DNA from: Stropharia rugosoannulata
Taxonomy: Eukaryota; Basidiomycota; Agaricomycetes; Agaricales; Strophariaceae
Length of the DNA: 64,000 nucleotides
Assembly (NCBI GenBank): GCA_028532985.1
Contig: JANCIK010000001.1
Coordinates: 4,464,001-4,528,000, forward strand
Direction: 5' to 3'
Shown: piece after piece, positions 1 to 11,387 of the stretch
Position numbering within the stretch: the stretch's first letter is position 1
Layout: the number at the start of each line of letters is the position of its first letter
The notes under the pieces: model-generated
Database searches by the model: none
Seen by the model: only the letters and a program-made list of their open reading frames with translations
What the model was told of the DNA's origin: nothing
Program-made: the position numbers and the translations under genes

Positions 1-3000
1 GGTTAAACGTCGATCTGCCTTATCTCCGAATCGCGGAATCAGTTCAACAAGTTCCCTAATCTGCTTTAATGGAAGAATGTCCCCGGTTGGCACATTACCA
101 GTACGGTACGCACGTTTGAGCATATACATAGAGGTGCTAAGCTCTGGATATAAAACACGGGCCCTAGACTGTCCCGAGAACGGTTTATTAGCCTGTGGTA
201 TAATATCAAGGCGTGTCACATATGTAAAAAATTGATCACTGAGCCTCGATACTATGTTATGCCATTTTTCATCCGGGATGATGGAGAAAATCAAACGTAC
301 TTCAACTACTTGATGACCTGTGATTGGGTGACATTGTAAGCATGTAATATTAAGAAAGAAATAGAGGACGGTTTATACCTTTAAGACCGCTACGTGGCCA
401 TATACAACTAGGGTCGGTATTAATAATAACGGGGTCGTAATGACCCATTGTCCATGTACCAGAAGGTGGACTGGCATTTACTGTTCGTGACGGAAGAATG
501 CAGTGGGGAAAGTTATATTCTTTGGTTTGCAGACGGAACTTATGCCAGACGCGAAGATATGTGAAAGGAAGAGAACAGTCACTGTTGGATAGCCTTCGAC
601 CGCCTATATTTCATATGTGACCATTTTCCAAAGTTGAAAAGTTTCGGATAAAGTCCCCAAGTGCTGCTCGTAGATCCGAAATGTTGAATAATTGTGCAAC
701 GGCATCAACGGTTATTTTGTTCAAGACTGGTTTACGATTGAGGTGAAAGGCTGTACTAGCAATGAAAAAGGTCCGTTGGGGTAGAACATTAGCTTTACTC
801 GAAGCTGCTGACTTGGAGAAATAGTCAGCAAATGCACATTTTGATTGTGCTACTGGTAATACTGGCCCTTCGGTGTCCGAGTCGCAAGATTTATCGCTGT
901 TACTTTCACATTCGGAGGTCACTTCGGGGGCGCCAGACGCTGCTTGACTACACTCGTAAGCAGTGACAGCTATGTCAAATAGATGAGACTTTTCTGAGCG
1001 ATCCATATGGTGGCAGATTTGAGACTCATATTTCTGATTATTAGATAACTTGGATGGGTTCTTGATGACATCGATGTGGGCGCGTTCTGTCCCATCTGCC
1101 GACCACTGCTGGGCTACTCCGTTTAAGCAAATGCTTGAAGTTACACTTTGCAAAAATTCGAGTTTTGGAATGCGAAAATGATTGAGGGGTCCATTCTTCC
1201 CCCTTCGTGCTCCAGCTTTGATAATGGCAGATTTGTGGTCATGAAACTCGGACAAAGCAGCGTCTATCTTCTGACATATTATGTCGTCGATTTCCATAGA
1301 CTGCGCAAAGTAGCGGAAGTCCATAAGTGCTCTGATTGCAATGACAAAGTTTGAGGGTACTACATCTGCAATTACACCCACTATATGCCGTTGAACTTCT
1401 CTATGTTCCCGGCCAGTTACCTGCTTCAGAGACGAGATACCTTCAGAGAAGTGTCGAAAACCGGTAAATGGATGCAAGACAGCAAAGTGATAGTCAAGCT
1501 CTTGCGCACCAACTGCTGCAATGCACCATTTGGCATCATGATCCCAGAATGCCTTATGCCAGTGATGTAATGGTTCCGGTGTTAGGAAGACGGAAGGATC
1601 GGAAAGCGGCCAATCCACCCAGAAGGGACGATGTACACCATTCAGATTAATATTTCCCGATGCCTTGAGGTATGCTTCAATGTTCCAGGGATTAACACGT
1701 TCTTCGAGGCCGCAAAGTTGGGATATAGTATGTGAACCTCTTCGTGGTTCATGTCGGAAACTGTCACCAAAGTGTTGGTGCGTCGCCAATGTAACTGATG
1801 AGCTGGATGTGCTTACTCCTGCGAGAAGGGTTGACTCCGGAGTATCAACAATATAGGCAGCCAATGGAGTGAAGCAGTAACATCGAAACCCCAAGGGGTC
1901 TGACATCATGATGCCTATGCGAGCGGCAATCTTTAGCGGTCGAAGAACAAAGTCTAAGCACTCATGAACCAGTCGATCTCCAAGTAAACCTCTGCACCGC
2001 TTCCTATTATGAATGAACTTTGGCACAGGCAAGAGAGCCAAGAGAAGAAATGCATGATTTGAAGCTTTCATGCGGAAATTCATATTGAGGTTTGCAAGAC
2101 TAATGAGGAGCGGATGAGCGATCCTATTTCCTGTCATAGATGATATATTGGTTTTATCTGATGAAAGGATTGTCCCTAACATCGTTGCGCCCTCTGGTAA
2201 AGCATCCTATATGATTGACCGAAGTTACGGAATGATCCAAAGAATCGTTTAAATTGAGTTACTCACCTGCATATTCCACGCTGCATCACCGGTCAACCAT
2301 TCCGTATAAACTCTCATTGCTCCCTCGGCAGATCGAAAGATTTGCAAGGGGTGGAATTCGATGTATTTCTCGACAATAAGGGACTTCATAAATGCTTCCA
2401 AACATTCAATAGGGTCGCGGTAGTATAAGTTCAATGGGTTCTTTGTTGGAAAGACCGTCTGCCATGGTTGGAACTTCCACAGAGGCCCCGGTGGTAGCAT
2501 TTCAGCACGATTTCGAAGGTCCTTTGCTGTTTGAAATGAAAGTCCCATGCGCTGCACCTATTGCCCAATTAATGAAACATTGAGACTTAGAGCGGCATAA
2601 AACGAACCAATTCTAGCTTAAGAAACACATTAATTGACTCTTGACTCAGCGTAGAGCTCAGGAGAAAAGATGCAAGTCGCCATTCGCTGCGTGAGGCAAA
2701 AGGATAGTAAATACATCCCTCTTGCCGAGCTTCATGAAACCGATCACAGGCAAAGTTTTCTAAGGGCGTGCTTCCCCTTCCATAAACCGACGGAGTGTTT
2801 GGATGCTTCTTGATTATGAAGGGGCCCGTTGAAGCAGGAGATGGGAAGCTATGCACAGGAGACTGAACTTCAAAGTCTTCCTCCGTTACCACAAAATTAT
2901 TCTGATCCAGGATAGTAGGCTCAGGATCCTGCATCTCTTGATCTGAAATGTTCTCGTCATCCAGTCTTGTAGTGGGAGATGTGTTGGCTATCAAGGATGT

Positions 3001-3123
3001 GGCAATGTTTGCGTGCTCTTCGAAATAGGTAAGACAAGATGAGACTGGCTGGTTAAGATGATTGAGAAGTTTTGACTGGCTCTTGAACTTCTTTGAGCAT
3101 CAAGGACAGTAGATGGATTGCAT
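1..3123 (-). pseudogene. Plavaka-type DNA transposase, truncated by window edge, two in-frame stops
   Basis: Transposase of the Plavaka group of fungal DNA transposons (related to the CACTA/CMC superfamily), which would catalyse excision and integration of its element. I read four exons on the minus strand: 3123-2608, 2557-2267, 2206-379 and 317-1, with GT-AG introns of 50, 60 and 61 bp that keep frame. The N-terminus has a C2HC zinc-finger-like stretch (YCP-stop-C, then KLLNHLNQP and a Cys). The core has family hallmarks such as LGTILSSDKTNIS, ANLNMNFRMKASNHAFLLL, LTPEPLHHWHKAFWDHDAKW and LKQVTGREHR. The C-terminal exons read LPFTYLRVWHKFRLQT and TVNASPPSG and run off the window start. In-frame TGA codons at 3102-3100 and 613-611 interrupt an otherwise good reading frame. 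Both are where CGA (Arg) would fit, so the copy is probably dead. Family identity is confident; exon ends are by eye. Confidence 0.88.
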
Positions 3124-3900
3124 GCGGCACTACCAGAAGGTTGCAAAAATGTATAAGCAAGCAGTTATAGAATATGAGACGGGTACGGAACAAGCTAACC
3201 CGTGGGATCACTTCTTGCTGGCCTATCAAAGTTGCACCAAATTTATGTTTTGTGGCGCTCTTTGAGCAGTATTATGTAGTTGTTGTATAAAGCACATTCG
3301 CAGAATATTTTATATTGAGCAAATGTCATTTTTTTTGAAGGCATTGTATGATATGGTTGCCAGAGCGTTTACATAAATACATACTTACAAAAAGAAACAT
3401 TATACGCAATTACATAGGTACACAAAACCGAACGAAAGCTAAATGAAATTCCGAGTATGTCAAGCGTAGAGGAACATAGACGCATCCATCCTTGTTTATG
3501 AGATTGTTCGTTGCATTCACGTGAAACTGACAGAACCTAGGCTACCTTCTCCTTGGGGCTTGGGGCCATCTTTGAGGAATAATGCAACGAATGTACAGCC
3601 GTACACAGCAAAGAGATGGGCCATGGCGCCCTCCTATGCAACACAAGCCCCAGGAGAGCCGCTCTACACATCCATGGACATAAGCCCAAACCCTGTCCAG
3701 CGAAGGCACGCTATGCGGTCCATTGTGCATACCAATATGGCAAGGACGGAAATTGAATGGAACTCAGTGATCATGCCAACGGGCCGCGCTGAGGATGGAA
3801 GAATGATCAGAGAGAGAGGAAAAGCTAGCCTGGGCTGGCGTCGGGGCAGCGTAGCCACCAAAGTAGAGCATTACTTGGTAGGCAGGGCAGCCTCTGCTTC
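3124..3900. other. Non-coding stretch between Plavaka and the M50B-like remnant
   Basis: This is the upstream flank of the Plavaka gene, AT-rich around 3240-3480. Open frames on both strands at 3521-4024 lack codon-use or family support. I could not identify the terminal inverted repeat of the Plavaka element here. Confidence 0.4.
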
Positions 3901-4335
3901 TGCATTCATGTTGAGGACAACCTTGCGCGCAGTGCAGGTGCTTGAGCACTTCATAGAGGGCTGGTTCGCTGATCAGATTGACCAACGCACATGCATATGC
4001 TGTTGCAGAGATGGAGATCCTTGAGGTGGTGGATCCGGTAGAGCCGCTGAGGAGGGGTGAGATATAGCACTGCCGTATGTTCTCAGTGCATGCCCACTGT
4101 AGCATAAATAGGAAGAACACGGCAAGGACAAGGGAAGTAACGTTGCTTGTGTTCGTATCGAAGCTGCATGGAATGAGTGCTGCGCCGATGAATGAGGATC
4201 CCAGGTAGCCCGCCGGCAGCTTGAATGGGTATACTACGTAGCAATTTAGTTAGTAGGGCTAGAGATATTACCCTAGGAAGCCACTCACGGATTTGGTTCA
4301 GCAATGGGACGTCCCTGCATTCAATACCTTCAGCA
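3900..4335 (-). pseudogene. Remnant of an M50B-like membrane peptidase, catalytic segment missing
   Basis: The minus strand around 4289 encodes RDVPLLNQIL. A textbook fungal intron follows (donor GTGAGT at 4288, branch CTACTAAC, acceptor TAG at 4234). The next exon begins YPFKLPAGYLGSSFIGAAL and runs into a hydrophobic stretch, VLAVFFLFMLQW. The LPAGYLGSS block is a hallmark of fungal peptidase M50B-like proteins, multi-pass membrane proteins of largely unknown substrate. From knowledge of that family, YPFKL is normally followed by a segment with a zinc-binding HExxH-type motif some 40-50 residues before LPAGYLG. Here the two blocks are directly joined, so the metal site is deleted. Downstream of about residue 60 no family similarity is visible and frames close. 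I read it as a decayed gene rather than a working short form. Confidence 0.5.
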
Positions 4336-4529
4336 TCCTAAATCCACATTGTCCAGGAGAGGTTGTGCTCTATCTCCTTCTGCAAGGCAGCATCCGACTT
4401 ATAACAGTCAATAGTGAAGGCTCTTTTCGGGCTCTTCTGATGGCTTTTCAGTTCGTTTTGAGCACTATAATAAGCTGGCCAAAGGAACGAGGGCCAGACA
4501 GTTCCGTGAGAGGTAGGTAGGGAGGGCAA

Positions 4530-5006
4530 GGTGGTTAGCAGTTGCTGGAAGTGCTAGTAGAATGGGCTGGAGCCTGGAAGGCGGAGTCTGGAGCAGAGTG
4601 TCATACTAGAGGGATAGGACAAGGGATAAACGACGCACCTCACACCAATCTCTTTAGTTTGCCTAGACTTTAATTAATTAATAGGTTACAGTTCTGGTTG
4701 ATAAAGGCAAACTATTTGGAAGGTAAGTAAGACCATTACAAATCAATGGTGAAACGTTTCTCACCATCAGCGGTTGAACGTCCTTCTGTTCACTCACTAC
4801 TTACCCTCGTTCTCGTTAATCATGAACTACAAATCAGACTCGTGCTCCATTACATCGTGTGCGGATATGTATACCCGCTCCGAAGCTGTGTCCATCTTTA
4901 CTAGGAAGTTATTGCGCCATGAAGAAATGCATAGCATCTGCAAGGCAAGCTTTTCTTCAAAACTCATCAAAATCAGTCGGCTTACCTCTGTTGAAATTTA
5001 AATTAG
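4530..5006. other. Non-coding or possible upstream exons of the 5007 gene
   Basis: There is AT-rich sequence with TTAATTAATTAAT around 4671-4682. A possible 5' exon starts at the ATG near 4821 (MNYKSDSCSI), followed by a candidate intron GTATAC...TTTACTAG ending near 4910, but I could not link it in frame to the exon at 5007. Nothing else is recognisable. Confidence 0.3.
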
Positions 5007-5429
5007 GAAAAGAGGCCAATAGCCCCCACCACACTAGAAGAGGCTTCCAAACTCCTTTACGACGCCATTCAACATGAGGAGTGGTCCAAGACGTTCCAAG
5101 AATTCATGCTCATCCAACTGTGTCGTTCTCGGTTCGAAGTTCAGCGCGCAGAGGCTCAGTTACAAACCGCAGAAAGGGATCTTCAGAAGGCTGAAGTGCA
5201 GCGCAAAACAGCTGAAAACTATGTCAGCTCTGTTGTCAATGAACTTGTCGAAAACGGCTTTGAAATAGAAGCCCTAAACACAAGTATGCCGGTAGTCATT
5301 CAAAACAATAAAGGTAAGTAAATCAATCATACACTCAGATTATCATGGCACTGACTAATTTAACGGTTACAAGTTGAGCACTCCATTTCCGTTGCTGGCG
5401 GGCCAGCTGTTTCTCTCATCCTGGACTAG
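5007..5429 (+). CDS. Small coiled-coil protein, 3' exons
   Basis: Two exons are clear, 5007-5313 and 5374-5429, separated by an intron with a perfect GTAAGT donor, a CTGACTAAT branch site and an AAG acceptor. The frame is kept and ends at TAG 5427-5429. The protein is highly charged and predicted helical: a coiled coil from FEVQRAEAQLQTAERDLQKA through KTAENYVSSVVNELVENGF, then a short tail. The first exon begins right after an acceptor-like TTAG at 5003-5006, so at least one upstream exon with the start codon is missing from this model. I do not recognise the family. It is of the same general kind as the small helical gene at 45311-45665, but I see no alignable similarity. Confidence 0.5.
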
Positions 5430-5768
5430 TTGATGGCCGTTTGTATGTATTGCGTTCTTGTAGCCGGTATAACAATGATATATGTTATTTACATCGTATC
5501 TGGGTATATCACCCATCTCCCATCTGTGTGACCTCAAGAGTCAAGCTTCAAGTGATTATGTCTTGTACTCAACGGTAACGAGCTTGAATACTTGTGTTTG
5601 ATTAGTCCTGACCGGAACATTAGGATCACATGAATTGAAATTCAGCTTGCGTTGGAGAGCCTAAACACAACATAGACGTGTCATAACTCCCTCCATCATA
5701 ACTATAACATTCCCTATTAATCTTTTACAACATTCCTTTTGCTTAATTTTCATTATTCACAGCTCATT
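5430..5768. promoter_or_regulatory. Intergenic region upstream of the DUF6532-type gene
   Basis: It is AT-rich, with pyrimidine-rich tracts close to the start codon at 5769 (CTTTTGCTTAATTTTC), typical of fungal core promoters. No TATA box or operator that I would commit to. Confidence 0.3.
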
Positions 5769-8591
5769 ATGTCTGCTCCTAAGTCGAAGAAGAGAAAAGA
5801 CCGCACAAGTCCACCGGCTGACGACATAGAACCCGCTGCCCCCCAAGTTCAAGTAACAAAGAAAAGCAAGTCTAAGTCAACCGTACCTGGTAAGCATTGT
5901 GTTGAGTGATACAAGTTCCACCACTTACTAACACCACATCCGTGGTAGCTCTCAATCCGGCTGTTCAGCCGTCTTCTAATACATCCCCATCCAATGAAGT
6001 GCAGGTAGTGCCCGAAGGCCGTCCAGTACGCAGCACCTGGGGTAAGGGTGGACATGCACATCAACTGGAAAAGGTTGCAAACGCTGTCAAACCGAAGCCA
6101 GTTCCAAAGCCGAAACCTACTATTCAAATACCTGAACAGGTCCCCGAAAATATGATGGCTCCAATTATTAAAGAAAAGAAGATGAGTAGAAAGGCTGCTG
6201 CTGACAAAGTAAGTGAGGTTTCTCAATAATAACAAGACGTTAGTACATTAACTCATTGATCATTAGGCAAGCCAGAATGCCTCTTTACATGTAATACAAG
6301 AGTCGAAGGCCCTTCTTGTGAAAACGAAGCTTCCAAAACAGCCCATAGTCCCATCGTCAAGCCAAGTTGAACCAGTAGCCTTGTCAGGATCGAGGTTCGG
6401 CTTTGATCCGTCTCCCATTTCGCAGAACCCGTCGTTGATCAAACCAAGTACTCTCTCTTTTACGGGAATCTATAGTATTTCTGACTAGTAATTTTAGGCG
6501 AATCATTTATGGATATGAGTGACAATGAACATGGTCGGCTAAAGGACAAGCCTATAACAGAAGCTACTACGGGTAAAGGAAAACATCGGATGATTGGCAA
6601 TGGGAAAGAAGTGGGCACCCAGAAAGGTGAGCAATTGCATTCCGAGCATGTAAGGAGGCTACTAAGTGTGCCATTCAAGCTGGTGAAGGGAAACACAAAC
6701 CAGTTCAACGAGGTATGGGGTTTAAGCTATGTATTGACCTATACTTACCTATCTGTTCATTGAGATGCATCCAGTCAGGATGAATATATGGATATAAATG
6801 AATATGCACGCCCTGTTCATCAACAGAAATCTCACAAGATTATCCAGGATAGCGATGCTGAAGGTGACAGTGCCAATCTTCCGTCTTCATCCACAGCTGC
6901 CATTGTTCGGACTTCAATCAACCATACCGGCAATGCAAATAATGACAACAAAGCATCAGAGCGGGGGTCAAACTCGGACTTGGACATGGAAAGCGACAAA
7001 GAAATGTCCGCATCCAGCGGTTATGAGCAAGATGAGATTGAATCAGAGGGCGAGCTCTCTGTAGGTCATGCCAGCAAATCTATGTCTGATATTGAACATC
7101 CGGAGGTAGCTGTTAATTTTGCTAAATGCACAGGTTTATCGACTGCTTACTGACATCGATAAATCATAGGTCATTGATGACAGCAACGGTACAGACCTAC
7201 TTCAAGACCATTATCAACGGAACTGTCCAGTTCAACCCCCAGCTATTAATGCGCTTCTCGCAGCCTCCCAAGCCCAGAACCAGGTTCAACAAGGTAATCA
7301 TTGCAGTATCATGTCTGGGCGGCCTGGATCTGAGAGTCTGTCTACGGATGGTGAGTTAGAAGATGAGGAAGATGAAGAAGGGGGTGACAGGGACGATGAG
7401 CTATCATCGGAAGCTGAAAGACCAAAGAAAAGGGCTAAGCGTCACTCCAAAACACCTCTGAATGCTGCACCAAAGCCCACCACTGTAAGGTACTATGCTG
7501 CCACTGCATGGAAGAAGATCCTCATCTCGGCCAAGAACGCCATGTGCAAACATGTTGCTCTGGAAAACATGTTTCCGAAAATAGACACTGATCTTCATAT
7601 AGCAGACCAGATAATAGCAAGGGAGCTGAAGAAGCATCTTGCAATATCTCAGATAAAATTGAAAGGAGGTGATGTTTTATTTTACATCTTATAGTGGCGG
7701 ACACTCATCTAAGTTGTATTTCTTTTGCAGTTCTCACTCGGGAAAAAAGTGTCTTGGTAAGGTTATGTTTTAATTCCGTTGCCAGTTATATACCTCATGT
7801 GTAATCTCATATTTCTAGGTTTTCAATGAGCATGCTACCTTCTGCTCCGCAACACGGTATACGGGCCGCGCTATTGTTGCTGTCTCGTACTGTCAGCACC
7901 TTGTACCAGATGGCGAATATCCGAATCAGCTTCACCGGCAGCAGGTGGTTAAAGAAAATGCTGCAGATCTCCTCAAGGATGGGGCATTTCTTTTACATCC
8001 TAACAAGGACGACAATGTAAGTATTTTAGCTTATGTAGTTGTTTAAACCGTATTCATGCTCTATTTCTAGGGAAAGACTATGAACATTGCTCATCCCGCC
8101 ATTGAAGAGCTTATACATGCAGTGTACTACATTCCCTATGGTCTTGCCGTGCATTATCCTGATGATTTTAAGGCAAGTGTTCCTGACCGTGCCGTTGCCT
8201 TTGTGATGACCTGCGTACGTGTATTGTATTTGAAGTGTTGGTCTTCCATTGCTCACGGGTCTACATTGTCTGCCAGCTGCATTACTGCATCTATGAATGG
8301 GAAGTGAATGGAGTGCAGCCCGGACGGAACTTTCGAGGACCGAAGTTTAGTAGTGAGAACTACCAGGGGATATACTTCTCATACATAAAGCTTATCGACA
8401 GTTTGAAAAATAACGAGTATCACTGGACACAGTTTGTACTGCATCGAGAAGCATGGGCAAGGAATGGAATGTATGTATCTAGTCTGCATTACTTCATTGT
8501 CTGATATCTGTTAATTTAATTCAGGAGACTTCTCAACAAGTCCTGCGTTGCCGAGGAAAATCCCTACAACCCCGTTTTGGTTTTTGATTGA
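5769..8591 (+). CDS. DUF6532-type fungal protein, eleven exons
   Basis: The start ATG 5769 opens MSAPKSKKRKDRTSPPADD. Exons by eye: 5769-5889, 5949-6208, 6267-6447, 6498-6712, 6779-7105, 7170-7668, 7731-7756, 7819-8016, 8071-8214, 8277-8470 and 8525-8591. All junctions keep frame. The N-terminal half is low-complexity, rich in Lys, Ser and acidic runs (DGELEDEEDEEGGDRDDE) with a basic stretch RPKKRAKRHSK that could be a nuclear localisation signal. The C-terminal part from YYAATAWKKILISAKN through TRYTGRAIVAVSYCQHL, HPAIEELIHAVYYI and EGWEV-like CIYEWEVNG to the end matches the agaricomycete DUF6532 pattern, function unknown. Such proteins are often multicopy in these genomes. No in-frame stop or frameshift is seen, so the gene looks intact. 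Confidence 0.8.
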
Positions 8592-9258
8592 TCAAGTCGT
8601 ACATGGCGCAATTTACTCGCAGGCCTGCCATTTATGATAGCCCCATTTTAATGCCCTGTTTTGATGACATCTTTCTTTATCCGTAGGTTTTCAGTTCTAC
8701 TCAACAACCCATTCGTCTTTTTACATCGATATTCCTACCTTTACATATTCTACTAGCCTCCTCTAATATAATCTGTTACATGTTCCATAGATATTCCTAG
8801 TCGGATCGAAGGATATCCCTGTATTAAGTTGCACTATTTAGAGTCTGGACTGTGTAGATGTAACTATGTACTATGTACTAGATAGTGTGTATTACTATCA
8901 AATGCTATATAAACTGTAGTCTCTACTATATAATGCTCCATAGAAGGTCGGCTATCCTCCATAATACTATATAATTATTCTATAGCGATATACAGCATTA
9001 TACAGTTCTATATAACCAGTCATGTAACACCCAGTAACAATGGTGATATGCTATGCAATTCTATGTGTAGAAGGATTGGCATTACATAAAAATACACAAT
9101 GCTTCATAGCAACATAAGTATATTATATAGAAGTGATATAGATTATGGAATACTACAAAGTCAAGAACCCATGTTATGAGTCTATAGTACTATCTATTAA
9201 TTTGTGATGTTGTATAGTAGGTACCGGGTTTGCTGATGATGTCCGGCCGTGGGGCTGT
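8592..9258. other. AT-rich, low-complexity spacer; probable left flank of the KDZ element
   Basis: No gene is present. From about 8830 to 9220 the sequence is dense in CTATATA/TACTATA words (for example ATGTACTATGTACTA near 8866-8880). The TCGGCGA word that marks the neighbouring element is absent until about 9.73 kb. A GTAGGTACCGGG stretch at 9217-9228 weakly resembles the reverse complement of CCGGGACCTA at 23390-23399 and is my only candidate for element ends. Confidence 0.35.
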
Positions 9259-11181
9259 CTATGATTGATTGAGTATGATATGCCAGAAAAGTAGACTCAA
9301 CAAACCTCCAAATTCATTGTCCAGTGGAGTCTCGGGCGGCGGTGTGGCAGCAAACTCGTTGTCCTTAGGCAGGTCAGGTTGGTGTGATTTTGCGTGGTCC
9401 GGGATGTATGACGACTCTCGGGTTAGAGCAAATTCATTGTCTTCAGGCAACAGGTCAGGCTGGTGCTGTGCATTTTCAGGAATGTAGGACGACGCGCGTG
9501 TCGGTGCAAATTCATTGTCCTCAGGCAAGTCAGAATGGTGTGACTCGGCGAATTCATTGTCCACAGGCAGGTCAGGATGGTGTGACTCGGTGAATTCATT
9601 GTCCTCAGGGACTTTTGAAGAGCGGTGGCCCACTGCAAAATCTCGGTCTTCAGATACTTCCGAATGATGAGAATCTGCAAACTCGTTGTGCAGCGGAACT
9701 ACTCCATCGGGGTCAGCGAAACCGAGATCATCGGCGAACCATGAGGATTTGAGATATCGCTGATAGGTTGAATTTGGGAGCACAGCAGTCAGTACAGAGG
9801 TATTGATAAGTGTATGGACAAAATAAAACTAACCTGAGTTGACATTATTGAGCGCGACACGGCCGGCCATCGGGGGAACAACAACATTCTTCGACATTGA
9901 TGTAACTATACAAAAATATAGTATAAGTAACTGATTCAAAATGAGGAGATAGATAAACCAACCTTGACAATTAGAAATGGTCGGATCAGGCAATGATTTG
10001 TTGTCCTGGAACTCATCTGAAATGGGGTAATCCAGAGACAGTGTAGGCGATGATGGTATGGTGATTTGCTCTTTATCTGAATCATCATCAATTTGACGAA
10101 ATTTACGTTCGGCATAACTTGGTGCACTCTGGTTGGGGACAACTGCCTGCCCACTGGCAACAGAGAATTTATCATGAAGACTGTCACCCTCGGCGGTTTC
10201 ATATGCAGACCATTCCTTGTCAAAAGCAGTGGGAAGGGAGTTGAGATAACCAGTATGACTCACGGCTGTAGTTCCTAAGGCCGATGGTCTCATTGAGAGG
10301 ATTTCTTGACTTGAAGGAGTATGTCCATCGGGCTTGGAAAGAAGTCGCTCGCGTATCTCGCTAGCTGCGGAGACCAACCGACTAGCAATATTGTGATCCT
10401 TTTCAGAAGACACTATCATCCCGTCGGCGGACTGAATGATGCCCTCAAGTTTTGTAAAGGAATGTACACAGAGGGCTGTTAGAGTGATACAATTTTTACA
10501 CCTTTGTGCTGGGAGGTCGAAAACTAATTGCCTGGGGAAGACGTGATCAGCGGCTGGCGAGGTGACCTTGCAAACTTCTTCAAGCAGTTTCCGCTTCGCG
10601 GCCGGAGATAGATCCTTCGGGGTAAGGTGTTCAATCTTCAATTTGCGATGCACTTCCAAACATTTCTTGATATTGAAGTTCTCCAGGTACGGCTGGAGCA
10701 TGTTACATTCTTTCCACCAATTATTTTCATATCGTGACTCAATAATGTATTGCTCCTCGGTGTCAAGCGCCGATGGGTATAGAGCAATCATTTCCAGGAC
10801 GTCTTCCCCGAAGATAAAGTCATTGGAGTCAGACAGAAGGAATTGATTTGCCAACGTTCGGGTAACAATCGGCGTGGGTATTCCGAGGGATAAACTTGCG
10901 CCAATACCCACGTGAAACATTGCAAATTTCTGGTATAAATGTCTCGGCGATCTGAAAAGTGTAACATTATTTTAAAATGTACATACAACTTCACGATGCA
11001 AGTTTTCAAGCATTTTCTGTTTGACTTCTTGCTTGCCAGTGGGTAAATTTGCAATGACGGGTATTATTGCGCGGAAACGCGACTTGCAATAAGCGACGAC
11101 CTCTTTCAAATATGGGAGATGGGGATGTTCGGCGAATGCTTTCTGAGTGACTGGGTTGAAAATATTGATGAGTTGCGGCAT
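9259..11181 (-). CDS. KDZ passenger protein with DNEFA tandem repeats
   Basis: Unrecognised protein encoded downstream of, and parallel to, the transposase. The model starts at 11181 (MPQLINIFNPVTQKAFAEHP). Exons are 11181-10987, 10929-9963, 9905-9834 and a last exon reading to the stop at 9259. The first two introns keep frame; the final junction (acceptor near 9762) does not, so an indel or a different donor must be assumed. The central part is mixed alpha/polar with two close Cys (QRCKNCITLTALC). The last exon is an array of about eight degenerate repeats of the form P-E-D-N-E-F-A followed by SHHSDL or similar, spaced 14-24 residues; the DNA repeats each contain GAATTCATTGTC or variants. 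Acidic repeats like this suggest an interaction tail. No known domain seen. Confidence 0.55.
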
Positions 11182-11387
11182 TTTTCTGATATAGGTCTGG
11201 CCTGGTGATGGTTGATGGATAAGAAAGAGACAGCAATTGGTTGACTTTCTTTTTTCAATTATTCGTGTGAAAAAGAATCATGTGATGTAGTTATCGCCCA
11301 TACAAAAAAAAGCATTTACATTTTGAATAACCACCGATAGACATTATGGCCGGCTGAATACAAAACTCCATAAATACAAAGGTCTCA

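Noticed and set aside
3521..4024. 167-codon plus-strand ORF
   Set aside because: It overlaps the M50B-like remnant on the minus strand, which has recognisable family motifs and splice sites; the plus ORF has none.
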